A stretch of 64,000 nucleotides of DNA from Pseudodesulfovibrio thermohalotolerans (GCF_021353295.2 NZ_CP120635.1:3625501-3689500); one strand, 5' to 3'; positions 27,811 through 37,356 are shown, counted from the stretch's first letter. Numbers and translations: made by a program. The notes: a model not told the origin generated them from the letters alone.

Positions 27811-29199
27811 CTACTCCCGGGGACGGATCATCTTTTCGGGAACCACCACTCGGTCGAACTCCTCGGCCGTCACCAACCCGAGTTCCAGTGCCGCCGCGCG
27901 CAGGCTCTGCCCGGTCTTGTGAGCATGATGCGCGATCTCGGCGGCCTTGTCGTAGCCGATCACCGGGGTCAGGGCCGTGACCAGCATGAGCGAATGGGAC
28001 ACATGCGCCGCGATGCGCTCCCGGTCGGGCGCGAGCCCTGCCAGCAGATTGACCGTGAAGCTTAACACACCGTCGTTCAGCAGCCGCACGGAATGCAGCA
28101 CGTTGCGGATGATGAGCGGTTTGTAGGCATTCATCTCCAGGGAGCCGGACGTTCCGCCGAGAGTCACGGCCAGATCGTTGGCCATGACCTGCATGGAAAC
28201 CATGGTCAGGGCCTCGCACTGGGTCGGATTGACCTTGCCCGGCATGATGGACGAACCCGGCTCGTTGGCCGGTATGACCAGCTCGCCCAGTCCGGCGCGC
28301 GGGCCGCAGGAGAGCAGCCGGATGTCCGAAGCGATCTTGTTCAGGGAGTTGGCCAGGGTCTTCAACGCCGCCGACAGGTGCACCAGCGCGTCGTGACTGC
28401 CCTGCGCCGCGAACCGATTCCGGGCCGGAACGAACGGCAGCCCGGTCAGGTCCGCGATATATCCCGTGGCCGCCTCGGCAAAGCCCGGCCAACTGTTCAC
28501 TCCGGTGCCCACGGCCGTGCCGCCCAGGGCCAGCTCGTACACGCCGTCCAGGGCGTCCTCGATCCGTTTTTCGTCGTCGTCGAGTAGCGAGGCGTACCCT
28601 GAAAATTCCTGCCCCAACGTCAGGGGCGTGGCGTCCTGCATGTGCGTTCGGCCGATCTTGACGATACCGGCCCACGCCTCGGCCTTGGCCTTAAGCTCGC
28701 CGCGCATGGCTTCGACGGATGGAATTAATTTTTCGGCAACTTCAGCGGCGGCAGCCATATACATGGCTGACGGAAAGTTATCGTTAGTTGACTGACTCAA
28801 GTTGACGTGGTCATTGGGATGAACCGGCTCCTTGGAGCCCAGGGGCTTGCCCGCCAGTTGCGAGCAGCGGTTGGCGATGACTTCGTTCACGTTCATGTTG
28901 AACTGGGTGCCGCTACCCGAAATCCACACCGGCAACGGGAACATGTCCGCGTGTTGTCCGGCGAGAATCTCGTCGCAGACCGTCACGATGAGGTCCTGCC
29001 GTTCCGGAGCCAGCTTCCCCGCCTCACCGTTTGCCAGGGCGCACCCTTTTTTCAAAATGGCGTACGCCCGGACCATTTCCCGGGGCATCAACTCGCCGTC
29101 GATGGTGAACAGGGTGAGAGCGCGCTGCGTCTGCGCGCCCCACAACGCTTCCTCCGGCACCCGGACCTCGCCGAGACTGTCCGTTTCGATTCGGAACAT
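27811..29199 (-). CDS. fumC: Class II fumarate hydratase
   Basis: 462 aa. It interconverts fumarate and malate in the cytoplasm. Signature [16 protein letters not shown] is intact, with the catalytic-region motifs [25 protein letters not shown] and [19 protein letters not shown]. The C-terminal [21 protein letters not shown] favours fumarase over aspartase. ATG 29199 has GGGAGG eight bases upstream. It appears monocistronic. Confidence 0.93.
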   Translation of the reverse strand: MFRIETDSLGEVRVPEEALWGAQTQRALTLFTIDGELMPREMVRAYAILKKGCALANGEAGKLAPERQDLIVTVCDEILAGQHADMFPLPVWISGSGTQFNMNVNEVIANRCSQLAGKPLGSKEPVHPNDHVNLSQSTNDNFPSAMYMAAAAEVAEKLIPSVEAMRGELKAKAEAWAGIVKIGRTHMQDATPLTLGQEFSGYASLLDDDEKRIEDALDGVYELALGGTAVGTGVNSWPGFAEAATGYIADLTGLPFVPARNRFAAQGSHDALVHLSAALKTLANSLNKIASDIRLLSCGPRAGLGELVIPANEPGSSIMPGKVNPTQCEALTMVSMQVMANDLAVTLGGTSGSLEMNAYKPLIIRNVLHSVRLLNDGVLSFTVNLLAGLAPDRERIAAHVSHSLMLVTALTPVIGYDKAAEIAHHAHKTGQSLRAAALELGLVTAEEFDRVVVPEKMIRPRE

Positions 29200-29225
29200 G
29201 CGACCTCCCAAGTCTGCTTTCCGGC

Positions 29226-29254
29226 ATCCTAGCCCAAGCGGACACCCCTCTCAA
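29226..29254 (-). promoter_or_regulatory. Sigma-70 promoter candidate for fumC
   Basis: On the minus strand TTGAGA (29254-29249) and TAGGAT (29231-29226) are 17 bases apart, about 27 bases upstream of the fumC start. Four of six -10 positions match consensus. Confidence 0.4.
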
Positions 29255-29374
29255 CCAATGTGTCGAGCATCTCGACGTTTCTTTTCCCCGACCGCCCAAC
29301 GCATTCAATAAAGGCCCCCCAACCCGCCGACACCCCGGTTCCGCTTCGCGGGGAGTGGAGTTGGTTTTTTTCTT

Positions 29375-30083
29375 GGGGCTGTACCAGATAACTCCTTTGG
29401 GTTATCGGTATGGCAATGCGAAAAAGTCGTTTGAGTCAGAAAAAGCAGCTCCGATTGATTGAGCATTTTGTGGCTGGCACCACTGCCCGTTGTGCTGCTG
29501 ATTTGGTTGGAGTGAATGTCAAAACAGCCGCCTTTTACTTTCATCGGCTCCGCGAAATCATAGCCGAAGAAGAGTCCTATGAAGGGATGGACTTTGGTGA
29601 ATTTGAAGTCGATGAAAGCTACTTCGGCGGAAAGCGGAAGGGCAAACGAGGCCGGGGATCTGCAGGCAAGGCACCCGTTTTTGGAATTCTTAAAAGAGGT
29701 GGAAAGGTATACACCCAAGTGATTCCTGACGCTAAGAGCAAAACGTTGCTGCCAATCATTCGTGAAAAAGTGCAACCAGACAGTATCGTGTACTCAGATG
29801 CTCTTTACAGCTACAATGTTCTCGACGTTTCCGAATTCAAACACTTCAGGATCAACCATTCAAAGTTGTTTGCCGACAGACAAAACCACATCAATGGGAT
29901 TGAGAACTTTTGGAACCAGGCCAAACGCCACATGAGGAAGTTCAACGGTATCCCGACCAAAAACTTTCCCCTATTTTTGAAGGAATGCGAGTGGCGTTTT
30001 AACAACACCAATCCACAGGACCAGTTTAAACAACTGAAACAGTGGGTTAAAAAGCATATGGGCTAGTTGTCTGGCTCAGCCCC
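29375..30083 (+). mobile_element. IS1595-type insertion sequence, apparently intact
   Basis: About 709 bases. Imperfect 19-bp terminal inverted repeats begin GGGGCTG (left 29375-29393, right 30065-30083; 15 of 19 match). Flanking octamers TTTTTCTT (29367-29374) and TTTTTATT (30084-30091) match at 7 of 8 positions and are a probable 8-bp target duplication, the usual size for this family. The element is visibly AT-richer than its surroundings, a sign of recent arrival. Confidence 0.8.
29410..30066 (+). CDS. IS1595-family transposase
   Basis: 218 aa, complete. An N-terminal zinc/HTH region (residues 1-50) is followed by the DDE-type core with EVDESYFGGKRKGKRG (first Asp), VYSDALYSYN (second Asp) and HINGIENFWNQAKRHM. 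The last motif carries Asn and Glu at the third catalytic site, as in this family. It fills nearly the whole element. Its codon use is AT-richer than that of neighbouring genes. Confidence 0.92.
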   Translation: MAMRKSRLSQKKQLRLIEHFVAGTTARCAADLVGVNVKTAAFYFHRLREIIAEEESYEGMDFGEFEVDESYFGGKRKGKRGRGSAGKAPVFGILKRGGKVYTQVIPDAKSKTLLPIIREKVQPDSIVYSDALYSYNVLDVSEFKHFRINHSKLFADRQNHINGIENFWNQAKRHMRKFNGIPTKNFPLFLKECEWRFNNTNPQDQFKQLKQWVKKHMG

Positions 30084-30086
30084 TTT

Positions 30087-31022
30087 TTATTTGACGATCA
30101 TGACGGAGTTGCGGGCTTTTTCCGCTACTTCGTGGGAGACGCTGAATCCCTTGGCAAACCAGGGCTTGAGCGATTCCGAGGCGAGGATGAGGGAGAAGTC
30201 GTAGCCGATGGTGATGATGGTTTCCACGGGGTCGCCCACCTCCACGAGGATTTCGGCCGGGCTGATGCCGAGGGAGCCGAGTATCTGCGCGGCCTCCTGT
30301 GCGGCTTTCTGGGCCGAGGGCAGGTCCGCCTCGGTTGGCGCCACGGACAGGATGGAGAGGGGGTGGTGGCTGGACTGGAAGTACCGGCTAACGGCGGGGA
30401 GCATGGCCCGGGACTGGTCGGTGTCCTGGACGCAGACCAGGTGATTCCGGTCCGGTTCGAGGTGCCGGGCGAGGATGACGGAGCAGTGCGCGTGGGCCGC
30501 GATCTTGAGAGCGAGCGGCTTGCGGTAGAAGAATTTCTTGAGTCCGGTCACTGGTTCCGGCGATGCGCCGACAATGACCACGTCGGCGTTGAACCGTTTG
30601 GCCTCGTCGGACACGGCGGAGGTCACGTCAGAGGCGGTGCGCAGCCTGAGGGAGACGATGCCGCCACAGGGGGTCTCGTAGTCGCGGACGTATTCGCCCG
30701 CCGGGTCGCCCTTGATCTCGCTATGCTTCCATTCCCGGCTTGCGCCCGGTTCGATTTCGCCCAACTCCACGAGGATGTCGCGGGCGGCCTTGAGTTGGCG
30801 CAGGCCGGGCAGTTCCAGGCCCCAGTCAAGGACGTTTTCGCGGGCGACGCGCACTTCCAGGCCGCCGGAGTTGAGGCCGCTGTCCAGGGGGCGGACGTAG
30901 AGCAGGGTGATGTCGGCGCAGTTGGCCTTGCTCAGGCGGACGGCGTAGCGCAGGCTGGCGTAGGCCTCGGGGCCGCCGCCGATGCAGATGAGGATTCGCA
31001 GTTTTTCGTCGTCCCTGTTCAT
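30087..31022 (-). CDS. Universal stress protein with tandem UspA domains
   Basis: 311 aa. The first UspA domain begins RILICIGGGPEAYASLRYAVRL and contains ADVVIVGASPEPVTG; the second is shorter and degenerate (about residues 195-311) and ends ARNSVMIVK. It starts at ATG 31022 with AAGGAG upstream, 11 bases after the transporter stop, so the two are probably cotranscribed. The TAA stop (30089-30087) lies inside the target duplication of the IS1595 element, so the insertion has cut right at its 3' end. Confidence 0.82.
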   Translation of the reverse strand: MNRDDEKLRILICIGGGPEAYASLRYAVRLSKANCADITLLYVRPLDSGLNSGGLEVRVARENVLDWGLELPGLRQLKAARDILVELGEIEPGASREWKHSEIKGDPAGEYVRDYETPCGGIVSLRLRTASDVTSAVSDEAKRFNADVVIVGASPEPVTGLKKFFYRKPLALKIAAHAHCSVILARHLEPDRNHLVCVQDTDQSRAMLPAVSRYFQSSHHPLSILSVAPTEADLPSAQKAAQEAAQILGSLGISPAEILVEVGDPVETIITIGYDFSLILASESLKPWFAKGFSVSHEVAEKARNSVMIVK

Positions 31023-31032
31023 GAGCAACTCC

Positions 31033-32457
31033 TTACAAGCCGATGAGGGGCCAGTATAGTTTGGACGCCGCCAGTAGCACGATAAAGGACATGAGGGCGA
31101 TGCGCCAGCCCACTTTCATGAAATCCGAAGGGCGCAGGTAGCCGGAGGAATAAACTATGGTCGAGGCCGGAGTGCCGATGACCGTGAAATAGGCGAACGC
31201 GCTGGAGATGGCGGTGACCATGCCCACGGCCAGGGGGTTGGTTTCGGTGCCGATGGCGATGGTCAGCACGATGGGGCCGAGCACGGCCACGGCCGCGCCG
31301 TTGCTCATGGTGTTGGTGATGAAGGTGGTCAGGAGCATGACCGCGGCGAGCAGTCCGAGGCCCGAGTCGAGTCCGAACGGGGCCAGCGCCTCCATGAACA
31401 GGTCCGCCACCCAGGCGGCCGCGCCGGTGTCGCGCATCTGCACGCCCAGCGAGATGGCGGCGGCGTAAAGCAGAACCACGCCCCAGTTGACCCCGGAGTT
31501 GAGGTCCTGCCAGCGGACCAGACCCGTGACCAGGAAGAGCACCGCGCCGAGGATGGCGATGGTGCCCATGCCGAACCGGGAGGAGAAGCCCACCCATCCC
31601 ACCAGGGTCAGGATGAAAAGGAGAATGGCCACGTAGTGGCGGCCCTTGAGCGCGCCTTCGCTGCCCACCTGCTCCTTGAGCTGCGCCACGGCCGGGCCGA
31701 GGTCGCGGATGTCGGTCTTGAAGGTGCGTCGCAGGATGAAATGCATGAGCGGCAGTTGGATGAGGAAGATGGGGTAGGCATAGATCATCCACTGGAGGTA
31801 GGAGACCGAGTATCTGTAAGTCGCCGGGTCGTCCGGGGCGTAGAAGAAGTCCCGGAGGTAGTCGATCATGATGGCGTTGCGCGCGCCGCCCGACGGGGTG
31901 CCGATTCCGGCCATGGCGCAGGCGTAGGAGATGGAGAACAGGAAGAGCACGGCCAGGGCGCGCTGCTTGTCGCGGTCGTCGGTGGCCAGTTGGATCAGGG
32001 ACAGGGCCACGGGCAGCATCATGGCGGCCACGGTGTGCTCGCCGATGAACGAGGCGAGCAGGCCCGAGAAAATGGAGATGCCGAAGGCGATGGAATACGT
32101 GTTCGAGCCGGTGATCCGCACGATGAGCAGGGCGAGCCGCTTGTCGAGCTTCTGCTTGACCAGGGCCACGGCGAGCATGAGGGAGCCCATGATGAACAGG
32201 ACCGAGTCCTTCATCAGGGACTTGGCTACCAGCGAGGAGTCCAGGTCGAGGAGGAAGACCTGGCCCAGGACGATGAGCAGGGCCACGGCGGGCAGGGGGA
32301 TGGGCTCGGTGATGAACAGGATGGTTGCCCCCACGGTCATGACCAGCACGCGCCACCCCTCCGGCGTGACCCCTTCGGGGGCGGGCAGGAGCAACATGAC
32401 GGCCTGTATTGCCAAGGAGAGGAAAAACCAGCGTTTTTCTCGAAGATAATGAATCAC
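31033..32457 (-). CDS. DASS-family (SLC13) sodium/anion symporter
   Basis: 474 aa with about 12 hydrophobic helices. It has two sodium/anion-site motifs of the family, ITNTMSNGAAVAVLGPI and GTPSGGARNAIMIDY, plus a terminal GTPASTIVYSSGYLRPSDF. Substrates in the family include dicarboxylates and sulfate; either would fit a sulfate reducer. GTG 32457 is the probable start, with no ribosome site but a TATACT -10-like box at 32472-32467 placing transcription about three bases before it; GTG 32475 is the alternative. A much longer frame running antisense to the next operon is rejected. Confidence 0.88.
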   Translation of the reverse strand: MIHYLREKRWFFLSLAIQAVMLLLPAPEGVTPEGWRVLVMTVGATILFITEPIPLPAVALLIVLGQVFLLDLDSSLVAKSLMKDSVLFIMGSLMLAVALVKQKLDKRLALLIVRITGSNTYSIAFGISIFSGLLASFIGEHTVAAMMLPVALSLIQLATDDRDKQRALAVLFLFSISYACAMAGIGTPSGGARNAIMIDYLRDFFYAPDDPATYRYSVSYLQWMIYAYPIFLIQLPLMHFILRRTFKTDIRDLGPAVAQLKEQVGSEGALKGRHYVAILLFILTLVGWVGFSSRFGMGTIAILGAVLFLVTGLVRWQDLNSGVNWGVVLLYAAAISLGVQMRDTGAAAWVADLFMEALAPFGLDSGLGLLAAVMLLTTFITNTMSNGAAVAVLGPIVLTIAIGTETNPLAVGMVTAISSAFAYFTVIGTPASTIVYSSGYLRPSDFMKVGWRIALMSFIVLLAASKLYWPLIGL

Positions 32458-32610
32458 GATGGGGACAGTATACACGGCCGGGTAGGGGGGGGCCAGTCCA
32501 AAGCGCGGGGGCGGGACAGGTTTCGCCGGGATTTGCAACTGGCCGAGTATCGGGTATTGTGATGGAGCGCGGAAAGCCCCGCATCCCAACCGCAACCAAG
32601 GAGATTGCCC

Positions 32611-33090
32611 TTGAGACGCACCCTGTCCGCCCTGTGCCGCAATGAACCCGGCGTCCTGGCCATGATGGCCCGGGAGTGCGGCAAATATGACGCCAACATT
32701 CTTTCTCTGGCCGCCGGGGAGACCGAAAATCCCCAGGTGTCCCGCATCGTGCTCTGCGTGGAGGGCGACGACGAGGCCATCGACAAGGTCGGCCGCTACC
32801 TGGAGTCCCTGGATGTGGTCATTCAGTTGGACGACCTTTCCCGCAAGGATTTCGTGGACCGCGAACTGGTCATGATAAAGGTGGCCATGGACCCGGCCCG
32901 GACCGGCCAGCTTATGCAGGTCTTCGAGGTCTTCCGGGCCCACGTGGTGGGCATGGGGCGGGAGACCGTCACCGTGGAGATGTCCGGGGATCAGAACCGC
33001 GTGGAAGGGCTTATCAGGATGGTCGCGCCCTACGGGATCAAGTCCCTGTGCCGGTCCGGCATGATCGCCCTCAAGCGCGGGGACGAGTAG
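32611..33090 (+). CDS. ACT-domain protein, acetolactate synthase small subunit-like
   Basis: 159 aa. The N-terminal ACT domain (RRTLSALCRNEPGVLAMMAREC) and the C-terminal ALS_ss_C-like region match the IlvH/IlvN type, which confers feedback control on acetolactate synthase. No catalytic large subunit is adjacent. TTG 32611 is the start, with AAGGAG seven bases upstream and alignment beginning MRRTLSAL; the TTG at 32605 is too close to that site. The gene abuts ptb directly. Confidence 0.83.
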   Translation: MRRTLSALCRNEPGVLAMMARECGKYDANILSLAAGETENPQVSRIVLCVEGDDEAIDKVGRYLESLDVVIQLDDLSRKDFVDRELVMIKVAMDPARTGQLMQVFEVFRAHVVGMGRETVTVEMSGDQNRVEGLIRMVAPYGIKSLCRSGMIALKRGDE

Positions 33091-34035
33091 GTGCCCGGTT
33101 TCAGCCCCATAACCTGTTTGAGCGAATTGGTGCGGGCCGCCCTGGACATCTGCCGTTCCGGGGATATGCCCAGGGTCGCCATTGCCCGCCCCGCCGAGGG
33201 GTTCGTACTCCGGGCGGCGCTGGAGGCGTACGGGCGCGGACTGGCCGAGCCTATTCTCGTGGGCGACATGGAGGAGACGGAGCGTGTCGCCGGGGAGCGC
33301 GGGCTCGATATCTCCCCGTTCCGGAAGGTCCGCGCCGCCGATCCCGCCGACGCCGCGGCCGAGGCTGTCCGGCTTTTCCGCGAAGGCGAGGCGCAGCTTA
33401 TCATGAAGGGCCTCGTGCCCACGGCCACCCTGCTCAAGGCCATCCTCGACAGGCGGACCGGGGTGGCCTACGGCGAACGCATTCTGAGCCATGTGTCGGT
33501 CTTCGAGTCCCCTGTGGACGGGCGGCTTATGCTCATGACCGATCCCGGCGTGAATATCGCTCCCTCCTTGCAACGCAAGGTGGACATCCTCAAGAACGCG
33601 TTGGAAGTGGCCCGGATGCTCGGCATGAAGGCACCTCGCGCGGCTATCCTCGCGGCCACGGAGAAGATCAACTATCCGGCCATGCCCGCCACTCTGGACG
33701 GCGACATCCTGACCAAGATGGGCCGCCAGGGGATGTTTGGCGACGCACAGGTGCTCGGACCTCTCTCCCTTGATCTGGCCGTGTCCAGCGATGTCGCGGC
33801 CACCAAGGGGTTCGAAAGTCCCGTGGCCGGAAACGCGGATATTCTCGTCACCCCGAACATCGAGGCGGGCAACGTCCTGTACAAGTCCCTTTCCACGCTG
33901 TGCGGCTGCACCATGGCCGCCGTGGTGGTGGGCAGCCGGGTCCCGGTGGTGGTCCCGTCCAGGGGGGATTCGGACGCGAGCAAATTTCATTCGATCGCCC
34001 TGGCCTCGGTCCTGGCGCACAGGAGCCGCGTATGA
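33091..34035 (+). CDS. ptb: Phosphate butyryltransferase family enzyme
   Basis: 314 aa of the PTA_PTB fold. It converts an acyl-CoA and phosphate to acyl-phosphate and CoA. Visible motifs are QLIMKGLVPTATLLKAIL near residue 110, MLMTDPGVNIAPSL, and TEKINYPAMPATLDG. It starts at GTG 33091 immediately after the ACT gene stop and overlaps buk by four bases (ATGA). Paired with a butyrate kinase it would make ATP from butyryl-CoA or a branched-chain acyl-CoA. Confidence 0.88.
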   Translation: MPGFSPITCLSELVRAALDICRSGDMPRVAIARPAEGFVLRAALEAYGRGLAEPILVGDMEETERVAGERGLDISPFRKVRAADPADAAAEAVRLFREGEAQLIMKGLVPTATLLKAILDRRTGVAYGERILSHVSVFESPVDGRLMLMTDPGVNIAPSLQRKVDILKNALEVARMLGMKAPRAAILAATEKINYPAMPATLDGDILTKMGRQGMFGDAQVLGPLSLDLAVSSDVAATKGFESPVAGNADILVTPNIEAGNVLYKSLSTLCGCTMAAVVVGSRVPVVVPSRGDSDASKFHSIALASVLAHRSRV

Positions 34036-35132
34036 GCATTCTCGTCATCAATCCCGGCTCCACGTCCACGAAGGTGGCCCTGTTCAAGGGCGGCGACATC
34101 CTGGCCGCCGAGGAGCTGCAACACTCGCGCGCGGACCTGGCGGGCTTTGCGCGGGTCGCGGATCAATTCGACTTTCGGATGCGCGTCGTGGCCGAGTTCC
34201 TGGGCAAGACCGGCACAGACCCGAAGCGCATTCGCGCGGTGGCCGCGCGCGGCGGTCTGCTCCGTCCGCTGGAGGGCGGCGTGTACGCGGTGTCGGACGA
34301 CATGGCTGTTCATCTGCATGAGGCTCGGTACGGCGAGCACGCGTGCAATCTGGGCGGGCTCCTGGCCTTGGCCCTGGCGCGGCAATGGGGCGTGCCCGCC
34401 TACGTGGTGGACCCGGTGGTCACGGACGAGATGATGGACCGGGCCAGGTTGACCGGGCTGCCGGGGCTGGAGCGGCGGAGCATCTTCCATGCATTGAACC
34501 AGCGCGGAGTGGCCCGCATCGTGGCCGAACGGCTGGGCGTGGAGTACGAGACCTCGAATTTCATCGTCTGCCACATGGGCGGCGGCGTCTCCATCGGCGC
34601 GCACCGCCGGGGCCGGGTGGTGGACGTCATCAACGCCCTGGACGGCGAGGGGCCGTTCACGCCCGAGCGCACCGGGGGACTGCCTCTGGTGCCGGTTCTG
34701 GACATGCTCCACCGTGGGGAGCGCGCTCACGACGAGTTGCGCCAAACCATTCTCAGCCGGGGCGGCCTGACCGCCCATCTCGGCACCAACGACCCGCGCG
34801 AAGTCCTGGCCCGCATGGAGCGGGGCGACGAGCGCGCCGGACTGGTCTTCCGGGCCATGACCTACGGCATCGCCCGGTACATCGTCTCCATGGCTCCCGC
34901 CCTGGTCGACGGGGGGGGTGGTCTCGACCTGGCCGCCGTGGTCCTGACCGGCGGTCTCTCCCGAAGCCGTCCCCTGGTGGAGGAGCTGTCCCGCCAGACG
35001 GGTTTCCTCGCTCCGGTGGAGGTGGTCCCGGGCGAGGTGGAGATGTTCGCCCTTGCCGAGGGAGCCGCGCGAGCGCTCTGCGGTGTCGAGCCGGTCCGGA
35101 CCTATCGAAACGATAGTCGCGTCCCTTTGTAA
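34032..35132 (+). CDS. buk: Butyrate kinase
   Basis: 366 aa, ASKHA-fold acetokinase family. It has the N-terminal phosphate motif LVINPGSTSTKVALFKGG and the ADP-binding segment VVLTGGLSRSRPL, and VCHMGGGVSIGAHRRGR in the centre. It makes ATP and a free acid from acyl-phosphate. It is translationally coupled to ptb. The physiological acid may be butyrate, isobutyrate or isovalerate; the adjacent ACT-domain gene hints at branched-chain metabolism. Confidence 0.92.
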   Translation: MSILVINPGSTSTKVALFKGGDILAAEELQHSRADLAGFARVADQFDFRMRVVAEFLGKTGTDPKRIRAVAARGGLLRPLEGGVYAVSDDMAVHLHEARYGEHACNLGGLLALALARQWGVPAYVVDPVVTDEMMDRARLTGLPGLERRSIFHALNQRGVARIVAERLGVEYETSNFIVCHMGGGVSIGAHRRGRVVDVINALDGEGPFTPERTGGLPLVPVLDMLHRGERAHDELRQTILSRGGLTAHLGTNDPREVLARMERGDERAGLVFRAMTYGIARYIVSMAPALVDGGGGLDLAAVVLTGGLSRSRPLVEELSRQTGFLAPVEVVPGEVEMFALAEGAARALCGVEPVRTYRNDSRVPL

Positions 35133-35269
35133 TCCGCAGGAACTCCCGGCCTTCGTTCATCCCGGTGTTCCAATGCGTTCCGGCAACCCCGCCGGTTGGG
35201 CTCTCGGTTTGAAAACGGTCCGTGGGGTATGCCGAAACCCTGACGAGACGGCACATTTGTTCAGGCCTG

Positions 35270-35298
35270 TTCACAATACGCGTGCGATAGCGTATAAG
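35270..35298 (+). promoter_or_regulatory. Strong sigma-70 promoter candidate for the HDOD gene
   Basis: TTCACA (35270-35275) and TATAAG (35293-35298) are exactly 17 bases apart, with five of six matches at each box. The gene starts 42 bases downstream. Confidence 0.55.
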
Positions 35299-35339
35299 AG
35301 AGAGGAGTATGGTGCGCCCAGCTCCGGGAGGGTGCTGCC

Positions 35340-36557
35340 GTGAACAGGAAGAGTATTGACGAACTGAAGGCGGGCATGGTCCTGGCCTCAGACCTGGTCG
35401 CCGGGGACGGCAGGCTGCTCCTCAGGGGCGGCGTCAAACTGGCGGACCGTCACATAGGGCTGCTCCGGCGCGCGGGCGTGGAGGAGGCCGAAGTTATTCC
35501 CGCGCCTTCCGTCCTGTCCGAGGCCGAACTTCTGGCCGTGGAGGATTATGTCCGTGAATTTTTCCTCTACGTGAACCCGGATCACCCGGCGGTCGCGGCC
35601 ATGTTTCGCATCGCCCTGGACCTGACCGCCGTGGCCGTGGCCGAAGGGCGGCGGCTACCGGACCCGGCCGAGCGCAGGGCCGCAAACTTGGAGCATCTGG
35701 AGGATATCTTCGTCAGGGGGCTGATCTCGCCCGAGGCCATCGTGCGGCATGAGACCGAACTGGCCGGATTCCCGGACATATTCTTTCGCATCAAGGAGAT
35801 TCTTGAGGACGAATCCGCTTCTGCCGACCGCATCGCCAAGGTGGTCAGCACCGATCTCAGCCTGTCCGCCAAGCTCCTGAAGCTCGTCAACTCGCCCCTT
35901 TACGGTTTTTCCCGGGGCATCGACTCCATCAGCCGGGCCGTGACCCTGGTGGGCGGGAAGGAATTGTCCACCCTGGCCCTGGGCGTCTCGGCCATCAACT
36001 ATTTCAAGGATATTCCGCCGGAGCTCGTGGACATGCAGACCTTCTGGCGGCATTCCATCACCTGCGGCGTTTTCGCCCGGCTGCTCGCCGGGACGCAGAG
36101 CGGCCTTTCCCCGGAGCGGTTCTTCATCGGCGGCCTGTTACACGATGTGGGCCGTCTCATCCTGTTCAAGAAGCTGCCTTACGCGGCCACCGAAGCCATG
36201 CTTTTCGCCCGCGAGAACTGCCTTCCCCTCGTGGAGGCCGAGCTGTCGGTTCTGGGGCTGCGTCATACCGACATCGGCAAGCCTCTGCTGGAGTCCTGGC
36301 ACTTCCCCGAAGGCCTCGCCGCCATGATCGACTATCACCATGACCCCATGGGGTATCCCAACCCGCTCGAACCGGCCATCATCCATGTGGCCGACAATCT
36401 GTCCAACGCTGTGGAGATAGCCCGGGGCGGCATGTACGTCATGCCCGGGCTGGACGAGGAAGCCTGGGACATCCTTGGTCTCGACCCGGAAGCCCTTTAC
36501 GAGGCCATGGAGCGGTACTCGACGCAGATCGACGCCGTTCTGGACGCGTTTCTCTAG
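35340..36557 (+). CDS. HDOD-domain signalling protein
   Basis: 405 aa. An N-terminal DUF3391-like region (residues 1-130; KAGMVLASDLVAGDGRLLL) precedes an HDOD domain (about 140-340). HDOD domains are metal-dependent phosphohydrolase-like modules in signalling; this one retains an HD pair in FIGGLLHDVGRLILFKKL. It is probably cytoplasmic. GTG 35340 is the start, with GGGAGG 10 bases upstream. Its partner and output are unknown. Confidence 0.85.
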   Translation: MNRKSIDELKAGMVLASDLVAGDGRLLLRGGVKLADRHIGLLRRAGVEEAEVIPAPSVLSEAELLAVEDYVREFFLYVNPDHPAVAAMFRIALDLTAVAVAEGRRLPDPAERRAANLEHLEDIFVRGLISPEAIVRHETELAGFPDIFFRIKEILEDESASADRIAKVVSTDLSLSAKLLKLVNSPLYGFSRGIDSISRAVTLVGGKELSTLALGVSAINYFKDIPPELVDMQTFWRHSITCGVFARLLAGTQSGLSPERFFIGGLLHDVGRLILFKKLPYAATEAMLFARENCLPLVEAELSVLGLRHTDIGKPLLESWHFPEGLAAMIDYHHDPMGYPNPLEPAIIHVADNLSNAVEIARGGMYVMPGLDEEAWDILGLDPEALYEAMERYSTQIDAVLDAFL

Positions 36558-36594
36558 CCATCCGGCCGAACCGGGGTCCCGGTCAACCTTGCCT

Positions 36595-37356
36595 TTAGCC
36601 CAGCCGACGGGCGAATTCCGAGACGATGATGGCCCCTGCCTGGGCAACGTTCAGCGAGTCGAATTCCCTGAGAAAGGGGATATGGAGGCTGTGGTTCGCG
36701 AATTTGGCCACGCCGGGGCGGATGCCTTTTTCCTCGTTGCCGAGGATGAGCACGGCCGGAGTGCGCAGTTCCGCGCTGTAGACGTTGTCGGAGTCGGAAG
36801 TCATGCGTGCGCAGTAGAGGGTGAAGTCGTAGTTGACGCAGTCCTTCATGGCGTTGGCCATGTTGCCGACCTTGGCCACGGGGAGCTTGTTCAGGGCGCC
36901 GGCGGAAGAACGCACGGCCCCGGCGCCGAGATAGGCGCCGTGATGCTGGCAGACGATGAGCCCGGCTCCGCCGAGCGCGTGGACGGTGCGGGCGAGCACG
37001 CCGACGTTGCCGGTGTCCTGGACTTGGTCCAGGGCCACGATGAGGGGCAGCGGGGCGTCGGGAGCCTGTTCGAGGAGCCGCTCCAGCGGGGTGTACTCCA
37101 GGGCCGCGCACCGGGCGGCCACACCCTGGTGGTTGCCGCGGTACATGTAGTCCAGCTCCTTGGCCGAGACAGACTTGAAGGGCACCTGGGCGGTTCGGCA
37201 GAGGTCGAAAATTTCTTCCATGGCCTTGTCGCGCCGCCCTTTTCGGAAGGCCACGAAGTCCACTCTTTGTGGAGAATCCAGCAGAAGCTCCTTGACCGGC
37301 TTGTTGCCAACTATGTAGATTTTCGAATCCTTTTTATCCCGGCCATGATCTTGCAT
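36595..37356 (-). CDS. rlmB: SpoU-family 23S rRNA 2'-O-methyltransferase
   Basis: 253 aa. The N-terminal substrate-binding domain contains YIVGNKPVKELL and GNHQGVAAR. The C-terminal SPOUT domain has the knotted SAM motifs LDQVQDTGNVGVLARTVHA, LILGNEEKGIRP and LREFDSLNVAQAGAII. The closest pattern is RlmB (G2251 of 23S rRNA), but other TrmH-group specificities are possible. It is leftward and convergent with the HDOD gene. Confidence 0.86.
   Translation of the reverse strand: MQDHGRDKKDSKIYIVGNKPVKELLLDSPQRVDFVAFRKGRRDKAMEEIFDLCRTAQVPFKSVSAKELDYMYRGNHQGVAARCAALEYTPLERLLEQAPDAPLPLIVALDQVQDTGNVGVLARTVHALGGAGLIVCQHHGAYLGAGAVRSSAGALNKLPVAKVGNMANAMKDCVNYDFTLYCARMTSDSDNVYSAELRTPAVLILGNEEKGIRPGVAKFANHSLHIPFLREFDSLNVAQAGAIIVSEFARRLG

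Noticed and set aside
31636..32562. 308-codon rightward open frame
   Set aside because: Antisense to the DASS transporter; Gly/Glu/His-rich shadow composition.
32458..34020. Very long leftward open frame extending the DASS gene to 995 codons
   Set aside because: This stretch is antisense to the ACT-domain and ptb genes, has His/Gly/Pro-rich shadow composition, and adds nothing homologous to the transporter.
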